Shown in pieces: positions 1 to 9,420 of a stretch of 64,000 nt of DNA. How positions within the stretch are numbered: position 1 is the stretch's first letter; each line of letters starts with the position of its first letter. Source of the stretch: CAZMZW01 sp963802275 (lineage in GTDB: Bacteria; Chloroflexota; Anaerolineae; Anaerolineales; Anaerolineaceae); NCBI GenBank assembly GCA_963802275.1, contig CAWDIB010000004.1, positions 248,001 to 312,000 of the forward strand. The letters run 5' to 3'. The position numbers were made by a program, and so were the translations under genes. The notes beneath the pieces are model-generated. The model saw only the letters and a list, made by a program, of their open reading frames with translations, was not told the DNA's origin and ran no database searches.

Positions 1-1500
1 TCCCGGTGAATGCGATTAATATCTTCATGCCAAAAAGAATCTTCTCTTTTAAAAGAAACAATCGACTGAATATTGTTAAATAATTTACCGGTTACCTCGC
101 CCAATCGATATTCTGGGTTATTCATCAGGCGGATATTCACCGCCCTGGCCGCTACAAACATCTCAATGGCAATGACGAACATTGTATTTTGGATAATCTC
201 ATATGCGTGTTTTGCCGCAGCCAAAGCATTTGCGTTCAAATCCTCCTGATTGGCTGATGTAGGAAGGGATTGAATGGAATCGGGAGTTGCCAGCACCCGG
301 TTTTCCAAAACGAGGGAGGCAGCGGTATATTGAGGGATCATCACCCCCGAGTTGATACCAGCTTCTTCGCTTGAGCCAACCAGCATGGGCGGTAATCCGT
401 TATTATGATTCTCATCCAAGAGAATGAATAATCTTCTTTCCGCAATGGCAGATAATTCGGTCATGGCAATTGACAAATAATCCATGTTCAAGGCAATTGG
501 CTCGCCATGGAAATTTCCTCCCGAGATGACATCCTGCGAAAATATCAGCGGATTATCAGTAGCAGCATTCGCTTCTTTTTGGATGAGTTCTTTTACAAAA
601 TCAAGGGTATCCAATATCGGTCCATGAACCTGTGGGATGCAGCGGAAGGAATAGGGATCCTGGACCTGTGCGGCTGAATTAATTAGAGTGCTGTTTTGAA
701 TATTCTCCCTGATTGTGGCTGCCACCTTACTTTGACCAGGTAAGCCACGTGCTTGATGCAGGCGAGAGTCATAAGCATCACTTTTACCCAGGATGGCTTC
801 CAAGGATAAGGATGAGGAAAGATTTGCCATCTGCAGGCAATAGTCCGCATCATAGCACGCCAATGCGGCGATGGCAGCTGAAAAGGAAGCACCATTGATG
901 ATAGCCAATCCTTCCTTGGCGGATAATTCCAAACGGGTAATACCAGCCTTTTGCATGGCTGTCTTGCCAGAGAGCCGAACTCCCTTGAAAAACACCGTCC
1001 CGGATTCATTTTCCTCCATCGCGATCATCCCTGGTAAACACCAGCGCCAATTGGGATAACATGCACAAATCCCCGGATGAGCCCAATGAACCTTTATTTT
1101 TTACCACCGGCGTCACTTTTTTATTCAACATATCGAGGAGGGTTTGTATGATCTCTACACGCACGCCAGAAAAACCCTTTGCAAGAGAATTAGCCCTGAT
1201 GAGCATGGCTGCACGCACGATCTCTTCGGAGAAGTCATCGCCATATCCAATCGCGTGGCTGATGATCAGATTACGGTTTAAGTTTTTTACAGTCCTGAAT
1301 CGAAATGGTTTTATCAGAAAAGATACCAAAACCGGTATTAATTCCGTAGGCCGGTTTACGGGAATTCTGAATCTGTTGCACCGTTTCTTTGAATGATGGA
1401 TGGCAGGCAGGCAGGAGGGGTCTAAAGATACAGAATCATAGTTCCTGCTGACCTTTATGATGTCAAGTAACGCAAGCGAGAAACCGTTAATTTTTGCCAT
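1..1500 (-). CDS. hutH: Histidine ammonia-lyase / aromatic amino acid lyase, C-terminus cut by window edge, frameshifted
   Basis: An MIO-type lyase that removes ammonia from histidine (or tyrosine) to give the arylacrylate. The Tyr-loop motif YGINTGFG, the NLIISHA selectivity segment, GSSGDL at the cofactor site, NGASFSAA, GQSK and PTSANQED can all be read in order on the minus strand. His after Ser in the selectivity segment is typical of histidine or tyrosine lyases rather than phenylalanine lyases. The reading frame changes near 1395, 1285 and 1020; from about 1023 to base 1 it stays open and runs off the window. The MIO tripeptide reads Ser-Ser-Gly instead of the usual Ala-Ser-Gly. Start is the ATG at 1500, 12 bp downstream of the smpB stop codon. 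No other hut gene is visible here. The frame breaks look like sequence errors because all conserved motifs survive. Confidence 0.85.
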
Positions 1501-1512
1501 GAATCATCCTTT

Positions 1513-1968
1513 TCATTTAAATTCCTTTCTACCCACTCTACGTATCTCTCGGGCAATTTCCCTTTCAGCAATGCTGCGGCGTTTATCGAATAGTTTTTTC
1601 CCTTTCGCCAGTGCAATTTTGACTTTTGCTCTACCATTTTTCAAATACACTTGCACAGGTACAATGGTCAAACCTTTTTTTTGAATTCCTTCCAACAGTT
1701 CTTTCAGTTCACGCTTATTCAATAATAATTGACGATTGCGGGTCGGCAGGTGGTTTTCACGGCTGGCCGGATCGTAGGGTGAAATATTGGCACCAACCAA
1801 CCAGGCATTCAAACCATTTAACTGCACATAGGCTTCGCTAATGCTAATATGCCCTGCCCTGATTGACTTGATCTCACTGCCTTTTAGAACGATACCAGCC
1901 TCGAAGTCATCCAACAGAAAATATTCAAATTTCGCTTTGCGATTTGTCGCAATAATTTTGTGACTCAT
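1513..1968 (-). CDS. smpB: SsrA-binding protein SmpB
   Basis: Binds the tRNA-like domain of tmRNA and delivers it to stalled ribosomes for trans-translation. The protein opens with KIIATNRKAKFEYFLLDDF, has the GSEIKSIRAG segment and ends in the lysine- and arginine-rich helix (AKGKKLFDKRRSIAERE) typical of the family. I choose the ATG at 1968, giving 151 residues, because the 21 residues encoded upstream to an in-frame ATG at 2031 have no counterpart in the family. The partner RNA, ssrA, lies in this same window at 34.1 kb, so the two are not adjacent. The frame is intact. Confidence 0.95.
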   Translation of the reverse strand: MSHKIIATNRKAKFEYFLLDDFEAGIVLKGSEIKSIRAGHISISEAYVQLNGLNAWLVGANISPYDPASRENHLPTRNRQLLLNKRELKELLEGIQKKGLTIVPVQVYLKNGRAKVKIALAKGKKLFDKRRSIAEREIAREIRRVGRKEFK

Positions 1969-2096
1969 TGGCTCTATTTTAACATCAGCTGATTCATCTG
2001 AATTCTCAGAATCGATGTTGGTTGAATGCAAAAAACCTTCCTCGCTATTCCTGAAAATTGATTACGAAAAGGTAAAATAAATATGCAGGAGGAATG

Positions 2097-3053
2097 ATGA
2101 AAAAGAGGATTTCATTAGCGTTAGGGGGCGGGGGGATGCGCGGATACGCACATATTGGTGTGCTGGCACAATTGGAAAAGGAAGGTTATGAAATTGCTGC
2201 TATTTGCGGCACTAGTATAGGTGGTATCATCGGCGCGCTTTATGCCAGTGGATATTCTGCGGAATCAATCGCCTCTTTTATTGATGAATTGGATATGCAA
2301 ATCCTTTTCAGACCGGAAAAGAACCAGCCACCTTCCCTCCTGGGGCTGGGTGGATTATTGAATTTGTTAAGGTCAAAATTGGGAGAGCGAACCTTTAAGG
2401 ATTTGGTTATTCCGTTTACCTGCACCGCAGTGGACATGCACTCGGGAAATGAGATCATCATGGACTGCGGAAAAGTATTCGATGCAGTACAGGCAACTTC
2501 CGCCATGCCGGGCATTTTTCCGGCCAAAGTAATTGGAGACCTATATCTTGTGGATGGTGGGATATTTGACCCAGTTCCGGTGGCAGTAGCCAGAAGCATG
2601 CGACCTGATGTCCCTGTTATTGCCATTTGCCTTACACCGGAAAAAGGGAATTGGGAGAATCTTCCGCATATGGAGATACCCAAACACACCCTTGTACCAC
2701 CTGCCGTTATAGATACTGTTCTGCAATTGAGGCTTGGACAGGCATTGCGAATCTTCATCAATTCATTGGATATGATGACCAATATGGTTGCGGAATTAAG
2801 ATTGAAAGTGGAAAAACCTGACCTGATCATCCGTCCTGATATCAAGCAGTATCCGATGTTCAGTGATGTAAATCCTGCAGCGCTGATTGATCTTGGGAAA
2901 AAAGCGGTTAGAAAAAACGCGGGTGAAATAGAAAAATTATTTTTAACCAACCTAAGAATAAATCGATGGTTCAGAACCGCTCATATGCCGGGAAAGCGCT
3001 TCAGCCAACTCAATCTAAATATAGAATCACCTTCCCCGCAAGATGGCAAATAA
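2097..3053 (+). CDS. Patatin-like phospholipase (RssA/NTE-type)
   Basis: A patatin-fold serine hydrolase. The oxyanion-hole segment LALGGGGMRGYAHIGVL is at residues 7-23, the nucleophile elbow GTSIGG follows near residue 40, and the catalytic aspartate sits in the VDGGIFDP segment near residue 153, so the Ser-Asp dyad is complete. There is no signal peptide and the C-terminus is basic, so a cytosolic or membrane-peripheral enzyme is likely. The ATG at 2094 lies one base after AGGAGG, so the ATG at 2097 with four bases of spacing is the more plausible start. Its 3' end overlaps the convergent SH3 gene by 27 bp. The substrate (phospholipid or another ester) cannot be told from sequence. Confidence 0.88.
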   Translation: MKKRISLALGGGGMRGYAHIGVLAQLEKEGYEIAAICGTSIGGIIGALYASGYSAESIASFIDELDMQILFRPEKNQPPSLLGLGGLLNLLRSKLGERTFKDLVIPFTCTAVDMHSGNEIIMDCGKVFDAVQATSAMPGIFPAKVIGDLYLVDGGIFDPVPVAVARSMRPDVPVIAICLTPEKGNWENLPHMEIPKHTLVPPAVIDTVLQLRLGQALRIFINSLDMMTNMVAELRLKVEKPDLIIRPDIKQYPMFSDVNPAALIDLGKKAVRKNAGEIEKLFLTNLRINRWFRTAHMPGKRFSQLNLNIESPSPQDGK

Positions 3054-3665
3054 GCCAACCATGAAACCGATGCTTAAGATGATGAGGATGACCAACCCCA
3101 TGGGAATAGGTCCTGTTGTCGAACCTGAATAATCAGTATATGTTGGGATAACCAAGGGAGGCGCTGGCGTGAAGGTGGCTTTTCTGGTTGGTATGGGAGT
3201 CTGAATGAACTGCGCCGCCAGGGTTGGGTCAATGGTTTGATTGGCTACGACCGTTGGTGTAGGCGGAGGTTCTATGATCTGTAAACTGCCGGGGGATAAT
3301 GAAACAAGGGCAGATAAAACCCATCCTTTGCTTCCACTCACCCCAGGGTAATAAATCAAAATCCAATCTCCACCTACAGAACGGCCTAAAGCTGGGGCTC
3401 TTTGTCCAGGTAATAATGTACCGATCAAATCATATAGAACCCCAGGTCCAGACCGCACATTGATCGGATCTGGTTGATCCAAATTGACAATCACCATAGG
3501 TCCTGACAGTGTGCCAGTAACGGTGGGTAAAGCAATAGTCGGCTGTTGCTGCAGTGCCTCGGCTTTTACAGAAAAAAACAAACCCCAAGCCAACAGGAGC
3601 ACAAGACTACAACCAAGAAAGAACCATCGCAAGCCTATTTTCGTAAACATTTTAGAATATGGCAC
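3027..3665 (-). CDS. Membrane-anchored bacterial SH3 domain protein
   Basis: The N-terminus carries a hydrophobic segment (about residues 12-33, LRWFFLGCSLVLLLAWGLFF) that serves as signal or anchor. A bacterial SH3-type module follows, recognisable by INVRSGPGVLYDLIGTLLPGQ and a GWVL segment. After it come a Pro/Thr-rich linker and a second hydrophobic helix near residues 186-208 ending in RGR. The arrangement suggests an extracytoplasmic cell-wall-associated domain held by membrane helices. Starts are possible at 3665 or at the ATG at 3650; neither has a clear Shine-Dalgarno sequence. It is divergent from the zinc-ribbon gene, with only 24 bp between the outermost ATGs. No enzymatic motif is visible. 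Confidence 0.75.
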   Translation of the reverse strand: MPYSKMFTKIGLRWFFLGCSLVLLLAWGLFFSVKAEALQQQPTIALPTVTGTLSGPMVIVNLDQPDPINVRSGPGVLYDLIGTLLPGQRAPALGRSVGGDWILIYYPGVSGSKGWVLSALVSLSPGSLQIIEPPPTPTVVANQTIDPTLAAQFIQTPIPTRKATFTPAPPLVIPTYTDYSGSTTGPIPMGLVILIILSIGFMVGLFAILRGR

Positions 3666-3675
3666 TAATTTTCAT

Positions 3676-3681
3676 TATAAT
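3676..3681 (+). promoter_or_regulatory. -10 box directly upstream of the zinc-ribbon gene
   Basis: A perfect TATAAT ends nine bases before the ATG at 3690. A transcript starting the usual six to eight bases downstream would have a leader of almost no length. No good -35 is seen. No Shine-Dalgarno is present before 3690, which fits leaderless translation. Confidence 0.5.
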
Positions 3682-3689
3682 CGACGGAT

Positions 3690-4277
3690 ATGGAACAACG
3701 AATTTTTCATGGTGGGTTCACCGCGCAAACCCTGGCTAACTTTCTTATTTCGACTTTTAACCGCGGCAATTTGAAAGCCCAAGTGATTGGCGAGGACCCC
3801 AATTTTCTGGTTCAAATTGTATCAAAAGAATATGCCCGCTCCGGAGGGAATACTGCGCTCAGCGTCCTGCTGCAAAACGTTGCGGATGGAGTGGCAGTCA
3901 AAATTGGACAGCAAAGCTGGCTGGGAATTGCCGCCAGCATGGGTTTTACCGCGTTGTTGACCATGCGCAATCCTTTCAACCTCCTCACCAGAATTGATGA
4001 TCTTGCACAAGATATCGAGAACCTTCAATTACAGGATGAGGTCTGGAAGACACTTGAAGAAAATGCGAAAGCGCTGGGGACAAGTTTTGAATTATCAGAT
4101 CGTTTGAGGCGGATTGCTTGTGAATATTGCAATGTCGCCAATCTGCCAGGAGCGCCTACCTGCATCGCTTGCGGGGCACCCCTGGGAGACGTTCAACCTA
4201 TCACATGCAAGAATTGTGGATATGTCCTTCTTAAGAATGAATCCGTTTGTCCCAACTGCAGAAAAAGTACCCGTTAG
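3690..4277 (+). CDS. Zinc-ribbon domain protein of unknown function
   Basis: A 195-residue protein. Residues 1-130 form an unrecognised domain with a short hydrophobic stretch (SWLGIAASMGFTALLTM). The last 55 residues hold two CxxC pairs each (CEYC...CIAC and CKNC...CPNC), a double zinc ribbon. This C-terminal layout is seen in many bacterial proteins of unknown role that pair a small domain with zinc ribbons. No catalytic motif is visible, so I give no function. It stands alone between a divergent SH3 gene and the convergent zwf, six bases from the end of zwf. Confidence 0.7.
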   Translation: MEQRIFHGGFTAQTLANFLISTFNRGNLKAQVIGEDPNFLVQIVSKEYARSGGNTALSVLLQNVADGVAVKIGQQSWLGIAASMGFTALLTMRNPFNLLTRIDDLAQDIENLQLQDEVWKTLEENAKALGTSFELSDRLRRIACEYCNVANLPGAPTCIACGAPLGDVQPITCKNCGYVLLKNESVCPNCRKSTR

Positions 4278-4283
4278 ATCTCA

Positions 4284-5756
4284 TCATACAGGATTCAACC
4301 ACCTTTTACCATCTGATTGAATGAAAAGCTCAGCTTCCTTTGGTCCCCAGGAACCCGCCTGATATGCGTACACCTGCTGCTGAGGCACCTTCCGCCAGCC
4401 ATCAAGGATTTTTTGGGTGAATTTCCATTGTTCAATCACCTCATCAGTCCTGGTAAAGAGGGTGGCATCCCCATTTACGCAATCCAGCAGCAACCTTTCG
4501 TAGGCCTCCGGAGTTTCAATACCAAAAGTATCATGGTAGCAAAATTCCATCACAACAGGCGCAATTTGATTCTCATAACCCGGTTTCTTTGCTCCCAATG
4601 TAAGGGAGATGCCTTCATCCGGCTGGATCCTGAAAACAAGGCTGTTCGGGGCTATCCCTGCAAAATTCTTCCAGTCAAATAAAGCAAGGGGAACCTGCTT
4701 GAAATGAATCGCGATTTCAGTGGCATGCTTCGGCATTCTCTTTCCACAACGGATATAAAAGGGAACACCCGCCCAGCGCCAATTATCAATAAAAAGGCGA
4801 AGAGCCAAATAGGTTTCGGTGGTTGTTTTTTTGAACACCCCGGATTCTTCTTTGTAGCCTTGAACAGATTGGTTGTTGACCATCCCAGAGGAATACTGCC
4901 CGCGGATAGTATTATTCATCAAATCCTGGTCACTCATTGGCCGAAGCGAGCGCAGTACCTTGATCTTCTCATTTCTGACTGAATCAGCGTTGAATGTTGA
5001 AGGCACCTCCATGGCAGTCAGGGTCAATAATTGCAGCAAGTGATTGGCAAACATGTCACGAATGAGACCAATTTGGTCAAAATACCCAGCCCGTGTACCC
5101 ACCCCAAGCGTCTCTGATACAGTGACTTGGACATGGTCAATATAATGGTTGTTCCATAATGGTTCAAATATGCCATTGGCAAATCTCAGCACCAGGATAT
5201 TTTGGACAGTCTCCTTGCCCAAGTAGTGGTCAATACGAAATATCTCTGATTCTTGAAAATAACGCTGTAAGTTTTGCTCAAGTTCAAAAGCTGAATTTAG
5301 GTCAAATCCAAACGGTTTTTCCACTACAATGCGGTGCCAGCCAGACAACTGAAGCAAACCGCTTGCCCCGATTTTCTGGATGATTGTTAAATATTCACTC
5401 GGCGGCGTAGCAAGATAGAAAATGATGCCCTCGAATTCTTTTTGCGACAATTCGTTTTTCAATGAATCATAGCCGGTGATGTCCTCAAATGTCGAAGAGA
5501 TATATTTCGAAGGTTTTAAAAGCTTTTCAACAAGTTCATCTTCTACCGGTTTGGAGCGGGAATAATCAAGGACACCCTGATTGAGATTATTGCGCATTTC
5601 CTGATCCGTCCAAAGGCGACGGGCAAAGCCGAAGATGGTTAAAGGACTTGAAAGACTATTATTTTTCATTAACTGGTAAATACCCGGAATCAATTTTCGC
5701 CTGGTTAGATCTCCAGTAGCGCCAAAAACCACGAGAGCGATTTTTTCTTGTGTCAT
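4284..5756 (-). CDS. zwf: Glucose-6-phosphate 1-dehydrogenase
   Basis: Oxidises glucose 6-phosphate to 6-phosphogluconolactone with NADP, feeding the oxidative pentose phosphate pathway. The nucleotide-binding segment GATGDLTRRKLIPG is at residues 13-26 and the substrate-binding signature RIDHYLGKE near residue 176. The C-terminal region carries EAYERLLLDCVNGDATLFTR, highly typical of the family, and the total of 490 residues is the normal length. It is monocistronic here: the convergent zinc-ribbon gene ends six bases away and an AT-rich spacer lies upstream. No 6-phosphogluconolactonase or Gnd gene is adjacent. The frame is intact. Confidence 0.96.
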   Translation of the reverse strand: MTQEKIALVVFGATGDLTRRKLIPGIYQLMKNNSLSSPLTIFGFARRLWTDQEMRNNLNQGVLDYSRSKPVEDELVEKLLKPSKYISSTFEDITGYDSLKNELSQKEFEGIIFYLATPPSEYLTIIQKIGASGLLQLSGWHRIVVEKPFGFDLNSAFELEQNLQRYFQESEIFRIDHYLGKETVQNILVLRFANGIFEPLWNNHYIDHVQVTVSETLGVGTRAGYFDQIGLIRDMFANHLLQLLTLTAMEVPSTFNADSVRNEKIKVLRSLRPMSDQDLMNNTIRGQYSSGMVNNQSVQGYKEESGVFKKTTTETYLALRLFIDNWRWAGVPFYIRCGKRMPKHATEIAIHFKQVPLALFDWKNFAGIAPNSLVFRIQPDEGISLTLGAKKPGYENQIAPVVMEFCYHDTFGIETPEAYERLLLDCVNGDATLFTRTDEVIEQWKFTQKILDGWRKVPQQQVYAYQAGSWGPKEAELFIQSDGKRWLNPV

Positions 5757-6061
5757 TCTTTCCTCACCGATTGAATTTTATTTTTCCTTGTGAAATTCAT
5801 GAATCGTTGCTTTATTTGTGTTTATTGAGGATCATGTTTGTAAGTTGCATTTCATTTTTCTACATATTTTATTTTAGCATCCAGGATGAGCAATACAAAG
5901 GTCGGCAAACAGGTTATTCAAACAATTTCTCTGATGAGGTAATAATATTTCATTTTTGGAAAGGACAATAATTTATCAATACTACAAAGTCAAAACGTCT
6001 TATATAATTAGAGCAAGTAATCAATGAATTAATAAAAACCCTTACATTTTCTCGAAAATAA
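5757..6061 (+). other. AT-rich intergenic region between divergent zwf and peptidase genes
   Basis: About 300 bp of AT-rich sequence without a convincing gene. A TATAAT at 6003-6008 could be a -10 element for the downstream gene, but no good -35 lies at the right spacing. The only open frame (5750-5971, plus) has no family resemblance. Confidence 0.5.
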
Positions 6062-7072
6062 ATGAAAATCAAAGAGACTTCGATAACCGATATTGATGGA
6101 ATCCTGGTCGGGCATGCTCAGGATACCGAAGCTCTGACCGGTTGTACGGTTGTCATTTATCCGAATGGCGCGGTTGGCGGGGTCGACCAGCGCGGTGGCG
6201 CGCCGGGAACCAGGGAAACGGATTTGCTGCGTCCAATGCACCTGGTGGAAAAAGTACATGCCATCCTCTTAACCGGCGGTTCTGCTTTTGGGTTGGATGC
6301 CGCCAGTGGTGTGATGAAATATCTTGAAGAAAAGAACATTGGTTTTAACACAGGCATCGCCAAGATCCCCATTGTACCCGCAGCAGTCATTTTTGACCTG
6401 GGACTTGGTAATTCAAAGGTCAGACCGGCTTTGGAGATGGGATATCAAGCCTGCCTAAATGCCAGCCATGAACCACCAAAACAAGGCAATCTTGGTGCGG
6501 GGTGCGGCGCTTCGGTAGGAAAGATTCTTGGAATGGGACAGGCGATGAAATCCGGGATCGGGACAGCATGCATTGAATTAGGGGGCAAAGTCAAAGTGGG
6601 TGCTGTGATGGTGGTGAATGCGTTTGGTGATGTTTACGAAAAAGATTCACAGAAAATTATTGCCGGTGCGAAGACGCTTCATAAAGGCCCTTTGAAACTT
6701 GGGACAGGTCAAATTTTTGCCAATACAATGGAAACCATGAAATCCTTTATGGGCAAAACGGTGTTAAACATTACCAGTAAACAAAATACTGTGATTGGGA
6801 TTGTCGCTACGAATGCTTTGTTAAGCAAAGAAGAAGCCAACAAGGTAGCCCAGATGGCACAGGATGGCCTGGCCCGAACCATCCGACCAACACACACTAT
6901 GTATGATGGCGACACCATTTTTGTTATGGCAACCGGCAAACAAAAAACCGACGTTAATTTGATCGGGACATACGCCGCCGAAGTTGTGGCAGATGCAATC
7001 ATGAACGCGGTGCTATTTGCAGAATCTGCGGGCGGTCTAGTATCAGCAGGAAGCATTTCTAAACCAAAATAA
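6062..7072 (+). CDS. P1 family (S58/DmpA-type) peptidase
   Basis: A member of the L-aminopeptidase D-esterase/DmpA family of self-processing N-terminal-nucleophile hydrolases. Family signatures are VGHAQDTEALTGCTVV, the GGVDQRGGAPGTRETDLL loop, LTGGSAFGLDAASGV, GNLGAGCGASVG and VGAVMVVNAFGDV. The 336-residue length fits. Family members cleave themselves between Gly and a nucleophilic Ser/Thr; I do not assign the exact residue here. It is cytosolic with no signal peptide. It precedes the degV-like gene by 15 bp in the same direction and probably shares its transcript. Confidence 0.88.
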   Translation: MKIKETSITDIDGILVGHAQDTEALTGCTVVIYPNGAVGGVDQRGGAPGTRETDLLRPMHLVEKVHAILLTGGSAFGLDAASGVMKYLEEKNIGFNTGIAKIPIVPAAVIFDLGLGNSKVRPALEMGYQACLNASHEPPKQGNLGAGCGASVGKILGMGQAMKSGIGTACIELGGKVKVGAVMVVNAFGDVYEKDSQKIIAGAKTLHKGPLKLGTGQIFANTMETMKSFMGKTVLNITSKQNTVIGIVATNALLSKEEANKVAQMAQDGLARTIRPTHTMYDGDTIFVMATGKQKTDVNLIGTYAAEVVADAIMNAVLFAESAGGLVSAGSISKPK

Positions 7073-7087
7073 AAAAGGAGATGAGGC

Positions 7088-7927
7088 ATGGTACACATCG
7101 TAGCTGACACACTTTCCAGCATTCCCGTTGCGGAAGCCAAGCAATTAAAACTGCCCTATTTACCCCAAATCATTATTTTCGGGGAAGATAGTTACAAGGA
7201 CGATTCTGAAATAGATTCAACAACTTTTTTGGAAAAGCTCAAGGCATCACCGGTTTTGCCAAAAACGGCTGCCCCCTACCCTGTCTTATATAATCCAATT
7301 TTTGAAGAGTTGAGCAAGAGCGGAGAACCGATTTTAGTTCTATGTCCACCTTCCACTGTAAGCGGCACAATCCGTTCAGTGGAAACCGCCAGAAATGACT
7401 TTCCAAATGCAAAAATTCATATTGTGGATACGACTTTACTTGGTGCAGGGTTGGGAACACTTGTCAGAAAAGCCCTGGAATGGGCTCAGCAGGGCGACAC
7501 CGTGGAAACCATCATCAACAAAGTGAAATCCATGGCAGCAAAAAACCGGACCTATTTTCTGCTCGATACACTGGAATACTTACGCAAAGGGGGCAGAATT
7601 GGTGCGGCTAAAGCCCTGGTCGGCGGAATATTACAAATGAAACCTTTATTGGCTTTTCGCAACAGCCAAGTGGAACCAGTTGAAAGCCAGAGAACCAGAG
7701 CCAAGGCTGTAAAGAGCCTGATGGACCTGGTTCAAAAGGAATGTCCGAAAAATGCAGATGCCCACTTTTGCATCCAGGAAGGAGGCAATCGTGAAGAGGC
7801 GCTACAACTTGCTCAGCAATTTGGCGATTTAATGGGTTTTAAAGACATCCCGATTTTCACTGTTCCCCCTGCAATTCTAGTTCATGGCGGACCAGGCGTG
7901 GTCGGTGTCAGTTACTTCGTCGCATAA
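7088..7927 (+). CDS. DegV family fatty-acid-binding protein
   Basis: DegV proteins bind a single fatty acid and, in Firmicutes, act as FakB subunits presenting it to the kinase FakA. The protein opens VHIVADTLSSIP, has the PKTAAPYPV segment near residue 56 and the VDTTLLGAGLG and LRKGGRIG segments of the family. Its 279 residues are the usual length. A strong AAAGGAG lies eight bases before the ATG at 7088. No FakA/DAK2 kinase gene is in the window, so a FakB role is only an inference. Its stop lies ten bases from the convergent alcohol dehydrogenase. Confidence 0.88.
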   Translation: MVHIVADTLSSIPVAEAKQLKLPYLPQIIIFGEDSYKDDSEIDSTTFLEKLKASPVLPKTAAPYPVLYNPIFEELSKSGEPILVLCPPSTVSGTIRSVETARNDFPNAKIHIVDTTLLGAGLGTLVRKALEWAQQGDTVETIINKVKSMAAKNRTYFLLDTLEYLRKGGRIGAAKALVGGILQMKPLLAFRNSQVEPVESQRTRAKAVKSLMDLVQKECPKNADAHFCIQEGGNREEALQLAQQFGDLMGFKDIPIFTVPPAILVHGGPGVVGVSYFVA

Positions 7928-7935
7928 TAGAAAAT

Positions 7936-9120
7936 CTATCTTTCATACGCGTTATTGAGGATAGTAAAAAGTTCGTCTTCACCTAAAACAACCGGGTTGG
8001 CTTTCATGCTGCTGGCGTTTTTCGCCTGACGGATGATTTCCGAAAAATCTTCCTTGCGAATGCCAAAATCTTTCAGGCAAGGAATGTGGAATTGGTGAAC
8101 CAACTGCAAGAACCAATCCATTCCTTCCTGGATGGATACGTTTTCTTTTCCGGTTACAATTTCAAAAATATCAACATAACGCTGGTAGAAAATGGATTCC
8201 ATCTGTCCACGCGTTCTCAACGCTTCAAGGTTGCCCTGGTTGACAAACGACAGCAGACTGGCACATACCGCCCCATGTGCGGCATGGAACATCCCTCCAA
8301 TCACCGCGGCAAAACCATGTACCGCTCCCAGTCCGGAATTTGCCAGGCAAAGGCCGCCCAATAAACTTACCCAACTCATTTCCGTACGAGAGTGTATGTC
8401 CTGACCATTTTGATAAACTCCAGGCAGCGCAGAAACCGCGGTACGAATACCATCCAGGCATAGCATGTCGGTGAGACGATTCGCTTTTATGGAAACATAA
8501 GGTTCAATCAATTGCGTAAAAGCGTCCATACCGGAATAAACTGTGATTTCGGGAGAAAGAGACAAAGTCAATTCAGGATCAACGAGGGCAATTTCGGCTT
8601 GAATGAAGGGACTGCGCAAACTGACCTTCACCTTTTTCTCTGGAACACCCAGCACAGCATTTTTGGTTACTTCACTACCGGTACCAGCAGTGGTTGGGAT
8701 GGCAATCAGCGGGACCGCTCGTTTTCCTAGTGGGTGTCCTTTGCCAACCACCTCCAAATAATCCAGCAAATCGCCAGGATTTGTGGTTAGCGCCGCGAGC
8801 ACCTTACCGGTGTCGATAACACTGCCACCACCGATGGCTATGACCAAATCAGGCAAAAAACCGGCCAGTGATTTCCGTATTTCATAGATGGATGTGATGG
8901 AAGGCTCCCCATGAATAGGGCAAATTTGCCATTCTTTTTTTGCATCCTGCAGAAATTGTTCAATTTTTTGAAAATGGCGCCCTGAAGCCGATTCCACCAG
9001 TAATACTTTTCGACCATAACCTGTCAAAATATTCGTAAGTTCAGCCAGCTTGCCAGGCCCAAAAATAATTTGTTTGGGAGAGGAGAAGGAGAATACTTGA
9101 GAAGGTGCGCTAAGAGTCAT
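7936..9120 (-). CDS. Iron-containing alcohol dehydrogenase
   Basis: A group III (Fe-type) NAD(P)-dependent alcohol dehydrogenase. The cofactor loop GGGSVIDTGKVLAAL is near residue 98 and PTTAGTGSEVTKNAVL near 142. The metal ligands fall in the segments SGMDAFTQLIEPY, GAVHGFAAVIGGMFHAAHG and its HxxxH continuation. Its 394 residues are the normal length. It is the second gene of a two-gene minus-strand unit: the small ABM protein ends three bases before its ATG. The true substrate, such as a short alcohol, a diol or a maleylacetate-like compound, is not readable. Confidence 0.92.
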   Translation of the reverse strand: MTLSAPSQVFSFSSPKQIIFGPGKLAELTNILTGYGRKVLLVESASGRHFQKIEQFLQDAKKEWQICPIHGEPSITSIYEIRKSLAGFLPDLVIAIGGGSVIDTGKVLAALTTNPGDLLDYLEVVGKGHPLGKRAVPLIAIPTTAGTGSEVTKNAVLGVPEKKVKVSLRSPFIQAEIALVDPELTLSLSPEITVYSGMDAFTQLIEPYVSIKANRLTDMLCLDGIRTAVSALPGVYQNGQDIHSRTEMSWVSLLGGLCLANSGLGAVHGFAAVIGGMFHAAHGAVCASLLSFVNQGNLEALRTRGQMESIFYQRYVDIFEIVTGKENVSIQEGMDWFLQLVHQFHIPCLKDFGIRKEDFSEIIRQAKNASSMKANPVVLGEDELFTILNNAYER

Positions 9121-9123
9121 TGA

Positions 9124-9420
9124 TCAATCTTCCGGGAAGATGTTGCGATATTTCACACTTTGCCTGGGTTCGGCCATCATGCTTTCCACTTTGCCCCTCC
9201 ACACCCGATAGTGTTCTGTGTCCTTATGTTTGGCCGCATCCAAATCAGTACGATAACATTCATATAGGATAAATCTATCTGGTGCATCCAGATGTTGGAT
9301 CACATCAAACTTGATAACTCCGGGTTCTTTGATGCTATTCATGGCATTAATTCTTGTTGCATCAATAAAATCCTTGATGCGGTTTTCTTTCACTAATACA
9401 TGAACCTGAACAACATACAT
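9124..9420 (-). CDS. Antibiotic biosynthesis monooxygenase (ABM/YgiN/LsrG-like) protein
   Basis: A 98-residue ABM-fold dimeric alpha-beta barrel protein. It starts YVVQVHVLVKENRI and has FILYECYRTDLDAAKHKDTEHY followed by the MMAEPR and YRNIFPED ends, which resemble YgiN/LsrG-type quinol monooxygenase or isomerase proteins. Such proteins act on quinones or, for LsrG, on phospho-autoinducer-2 without cofactor. It is the promoter-proximal gene of the unit with the iron alcohol dehydrogenase, which hints at a shared small-molecule detoxification or catabolic role. Nothing in the window supports an AI-2 pathway, so I leave the substrate open. Confidence 0.82.
   Translation of the reverse strand: MYVVQVHVLVKENRIKDFIDATRINAMNSIKEPGVIKFDVIQHLDAPDRFILYECYRTDLDAAKHKDTEHYRVWRGKVESMMAEPRQSVKYRNIFPED

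Noticed and set aside
9124..9420. Calling the ABM protein LsrG with an autoinducer-2 role
   Set aside because: No lsr transport or kinase genes are present; similarity is at the fold-family level only.
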